A program made the position numbers and the translations under genes. This document shows, in pieces, positions 62,248 through 64,000 of a DNA stretch of 64,000 nt (its first letter is position 1; the number at the start of each line of letters is the position of its first letter). Origin of the DNA: Pseudomonadota bacterium (GTDB lineage: Bacteria > Pseudomonadota > Alphaproteobacteria > Rhizobiales > Xanthobacteraceae); the NCBI GenBank assembly GCA_023422775.1, contig JAFAGM010000142.1, positions 124,001 through 188,000 of the forward strand. The letters run 5' to 3'. A model generated the notes under the pieces. The model ran no database searches. It was not told the DNA's origin and saw only the letters and a program-made list of their open reading frames with translations.

Positions 62248-63456
62248 ATGAAGAACCCGCAGCGAATTGCGCAAGTGACGTCGCTACTGTGCGGAGCCGC
62301 CGTGCTCTCGGGCTGGGCCATCGCCGGGCTTGCAGGCGTCGGTTCGGCCCGCATCGAGAATGCCGCCGGTGCCCTGCCGATCGAGATTCGCCACCCACCA
62401 CCTCTCGTCGCCGAGCAACGCGCTGACAAACCGCAGGCAGTGAGCGACGCCGCTGTCGTCAGCGCCGACGCAGTGACGATCACAGAACCCGTCATGAAGA
62501 TGGCCGCCAGCACGACGGTGGTGGCTTCGGCCGATCCGTCTATCATGGTCGAGACTGCGTCTTCCGATCCATCACCGGTGCTACCGCCCGAAACACCGTC
62601 CCAGCAGGTGGCGGCCGCGAGCACGGCTGATCTGTCGTCAGACGAGATCAAGGACGCCCCGGCGAGCACGATCGAGATCGTCGACGAGTGCCTGGTGGTG
62701 GACATCTGCATCGACCGATACCTGTGGGCGCTCTACCAGCGAACGCCCAAGCAGGACACCATGAAGGTGCAGGAGAAGCGGAAAGTCACCATCCAGGTTA
62801 CCGTCAAGAAGAAGCGCAAGAAGATAACCGTCAGCAAGGTCGTCACGCGGACTTTCACCAAGCTCGTTCCCCAGGACTTCACGTGGAAGGATCCGCACGC
62901 GGCCGAGAAAATCGGCATGCCGATGATGGAATACGTGATCGGAGGCATGGACCGGGGCTTCAAGCTGAAACTCTTCCATACGCTTTATGCGGCCGAGCAG
63001 GCCGGGCTGCAGCCTGGCATCACCAGCGCGTTCCGCGATGACTACCGCCAGTCGATCGCAAGCGGCCTGAAGGCGGCGAGCAACAGGTCATATCATGGCG
63101 GCAGTTCCCGCGGCGGCTATGGTCACGGGGTTGCGGCCGATGTCGTGAGCGTCAGGGGCAGGACGAAGGCGGAGCGATGGGTTTCCACTGAAGCCTTGTG
63201 GAAATGGATCGACGAACACGGCAAGGAGTATGGAATCGGGCGTCCGTATCTCGATAGAGATCCGCCGCATGTGGCGCCGATCGACGGCAAGGAATACGCC
63301 TCGCGCCGCGGCGGCGCGAAAGCTCAACACGCGCACGCGGACGTGAAGAAGAGCAGGCAGGTGGCTGCGCGGGCCGATCGCAGCGCGAAGCGAACCGCTT
63401 CGGCGCAGCGTCGCAAACCCGGCGTGCAGGTTGCGCGCGCCCAGGCCCGGAACTGA
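62248..63456 (+). CDS. Secreted M15-like peptidoglycan peptidase with variable N-terminal half
   Basis: A 402-residue protein. A signal peptide or anchor helix covers residues 10-32. Residues 33-145 are low-complexity; 168-210 hold a very basic segment (VKKKRKKITVSKVV). The C-terminal domain (about 230-350) resembles M15/VanY peptidases: SAFRDDYRQSIA near 260, the metal-site block SYHGGSSRGGYGHGVAADVV with His and Asp, and DRDPPHVAP. The tail (355-402) is Lys/Arg/Ala-rich. It may cut peptide stems of peptidoglycan; it follows an L,D-transpeptidase gene. GGAGGCAACGGG precedes the ATG. Confidence 0.72.
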   Translation: MKNPQRIAQVTSLLCGAAVLSGWAIAGLAGVGSARIENAAGALPIEIRHPPPLVAEQRADKPQAVSDAAVVSADAVTITEPVMKMAASTTVVASADPSIMVETASSDPSPVLPPETPSQQVAAASTADLSSDEIKDAPASTIEIVDECLVVDICIDRYLWALYQRTPKQDTMKVQEKRKVTIQVTVKKKRKKITVSKVVTRTFTKLVPQDFTWKDPHAAEKIGMPMMEYVIGGMDRGFKLKLFHTLYAAEQAGLQPGITSAFRDDYRQSIASGLKAASNRSYHGGSSRGGYGHGVAADVVSVRGRTKAERWVSTEALWKWIDEHGKEYGIGRPYLDRDPPHVAPIDGKEYASRRGGAKAQHAHADVKKSRQVAARADRSAKRTASAQRRKPGVQVARAQARN

Positions 63457-63516
63457 CCGCGTCAACCAGGCGCGCCGGCTTTGCCGGCGCTTCCACCAAT
63501 TCTGAACAACTCACTT

Positions 63517-63561
63517 GATGGCAATTCGCTTGATGGCAATTCACTCGATGGTAATTCACTT
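63517..63561. repeat. Three tandem 15-base repeats at the end of the cytochrome c gene
   Basis: Units gatggcaattcgctt, gatggcaattcactc and gatggtaattcactt, with a partial unit before them. The stop codon of the minus-strand cytochrome gene (63556-63558) is inside the last unit. Confidence 0.93.
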
Positions 63562-63906
63562 GGCAAACGGGTTCACCCAGCCTCCCCGGCCCGTCGGCGC
63601 ACGTGGCGGATAGGCCGCCTCGAGATAGTTCAGCACCGTCTCGCGGTCCTTGCCGTCGAGCGGAGGCATGTTGTGGCGGCGGACCATCAGGTTGATGGAA
63701 TCCTCCCATTGCGCGCGCGTCATTCCCTGCTGCGCCACCAGCTTGAAGCCGTGGCAGGCGGTGCAGGCGTAGAAGGCCTCATCGCGGCCCACGCCGGCGG
63801 CAAACTCCTCCGGGCTTTCGTCGCGCGGCGTGAAGGTCGTTTGCGCAATGGCCGGCGCGATCCACAGCAGTCCGGCCATTGCGATCCACGCGAGACGCTG
63901 CATCAT
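63556..63906 (-). CDS. Periplasmic c-type cytochrome (SorB-like)
   Basis: A 116-residue protein. A signal peptide ends APAIAQ near residue 22. The haem-binding motif is CTACH (residues 48-52), with the axial Met probably in RRHNMPPL. It overlaps the preceding oxidoreductase gene by four bases (ATGA). The pairing fits the sulfite dehydrogenase SorA-SorB, where the cytochrome takes electrons from sulfite oxidation in the periplasm. Confidence 0.85.
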   Translation of the reverse strand: MMQRLAWIAMAGLLWIAPAIAQTTFTPRDESPEEFAAGVGRDEAFYACTACHGFKLVAQQGMTRAQWEDSINLMVRRHNMPPLDGKDRETVLNYLEAAYPPRAPTGRGGWVNPFAK

Positions 63907-64000
63907 CCCACCAGCACCGCGACGCGATGCATGGCGTTGCCGCCATAGCCTTGCGGATTCCAGAAGCCGGCCTGATGCGGCTGCATCGCCCCCTTTGAAT
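63903..64000 (-). CDS. C-terminus of a molybdopterin oxidoreductase (SorA-like), cut by the window edge
   Basis: Only the last 32 residues are inside the window, ending QAGFWNPQGYGGNAMHRVAV and LVG. FWNPQGY followed by a short basic tail is like the end of sulfite oxidase-type proteins (SorA). The overlap with a cytochrome c gene supports this. The call rests on a short segment. Confidence 0.55.
   Translation of the reverse strand, partial: SKGAMQPHQAGFWNPQGYGGNAMHRVAVLVG

Overview
The window is GC-rich, densely coded chromosomal DNA from an alphaproteobacterium, most likely Bradyrhizobium or a close relative. The evidence is a groESL operon with CIRCE operators, an usg gene, an EcfG-type promoter, a phasin, and many dispersed palindromic intergenic repeats of the types found in Bradyrhizobiaceae. 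I see no tRNA, rRNA, insertion sequence, prophage or CRISPR array. Two genes are cut by the window edges: a peptide-binding protein at the left and a molybdopterin oxidoreductase C-terminus at the right.

Layout. 1-11.9 kb: a peptide/amide uptake and hydrolysis block (family 5 binding protein, DppB-, DppC- and fused DppDF-type transporter parts, two M20 peptidases, an M81 MlrC-type peptidase, an amidase, an enoyl-CoA hydratase, an alpha/beta hydrolase). 12-17.7 kb: quinone oxidoreductase, 2-hydroxychromene-2-carboxylate isomerase, glutathione transferase, a MetE-like protein, a conserved unknown, gpt and a CinA-like protein. 17.9-22.4 kb: circularly permuted ATP-grasp, alpha-E protein, transglutaminase and the Anbu-type proteasome-like protease, a predicted peptide ligation/proteolysis system. 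22.4-27 kb: SDR, MFS and CNT transporters, a cupin with a histone-like tail, usg. 27.3-29.6 kb: groES-groEL with two CIRCE elements and a strong terminator.

29.9-43.5 kb: small rhizobial unknowns, a Crp/Fnr regulator, an O-antigen-ligase-like membrane protein, a Yip1-signal peptidase I fusion, a DUF2778 protein, an EF-hand FecR protein beside a CHASE2 cyclase, two glycosyltransferases and a phasin. 43.7-52.3 kb: a sulfate-ester utilisation operon on the minus strand (ABC importer whose binding protein carries a NosL-like domain, cytosolic sulfatase, its formylglycine-generating enzyme, a SulP transporter) with a Crp/Fnr regulator upstream. 52.6-60.1 kb: DUF72, DUF488, PhzF, a second adenylate cyclase and a TetR-controlled ABC/HlyD exporter operon. 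60.2-64 kb: dodecin, an EcfG-controlled small membrane protein, an L,D-transpeptidase, an M15-like peptidase, and a cytochrome c with the end of a sulfite-dehydrogenase-like gene.

Eleven copies of one long palindromic repeat (starting near cgtcattgcgag) lie between genes in 2-26 kb and 53.9-60.3 kb and none in 27-53.9 kb. The operon-internal copies, and a different palindrome inside groESL, should be transcribed. All product names are inferred by reading the translated sequence; no database search was run.
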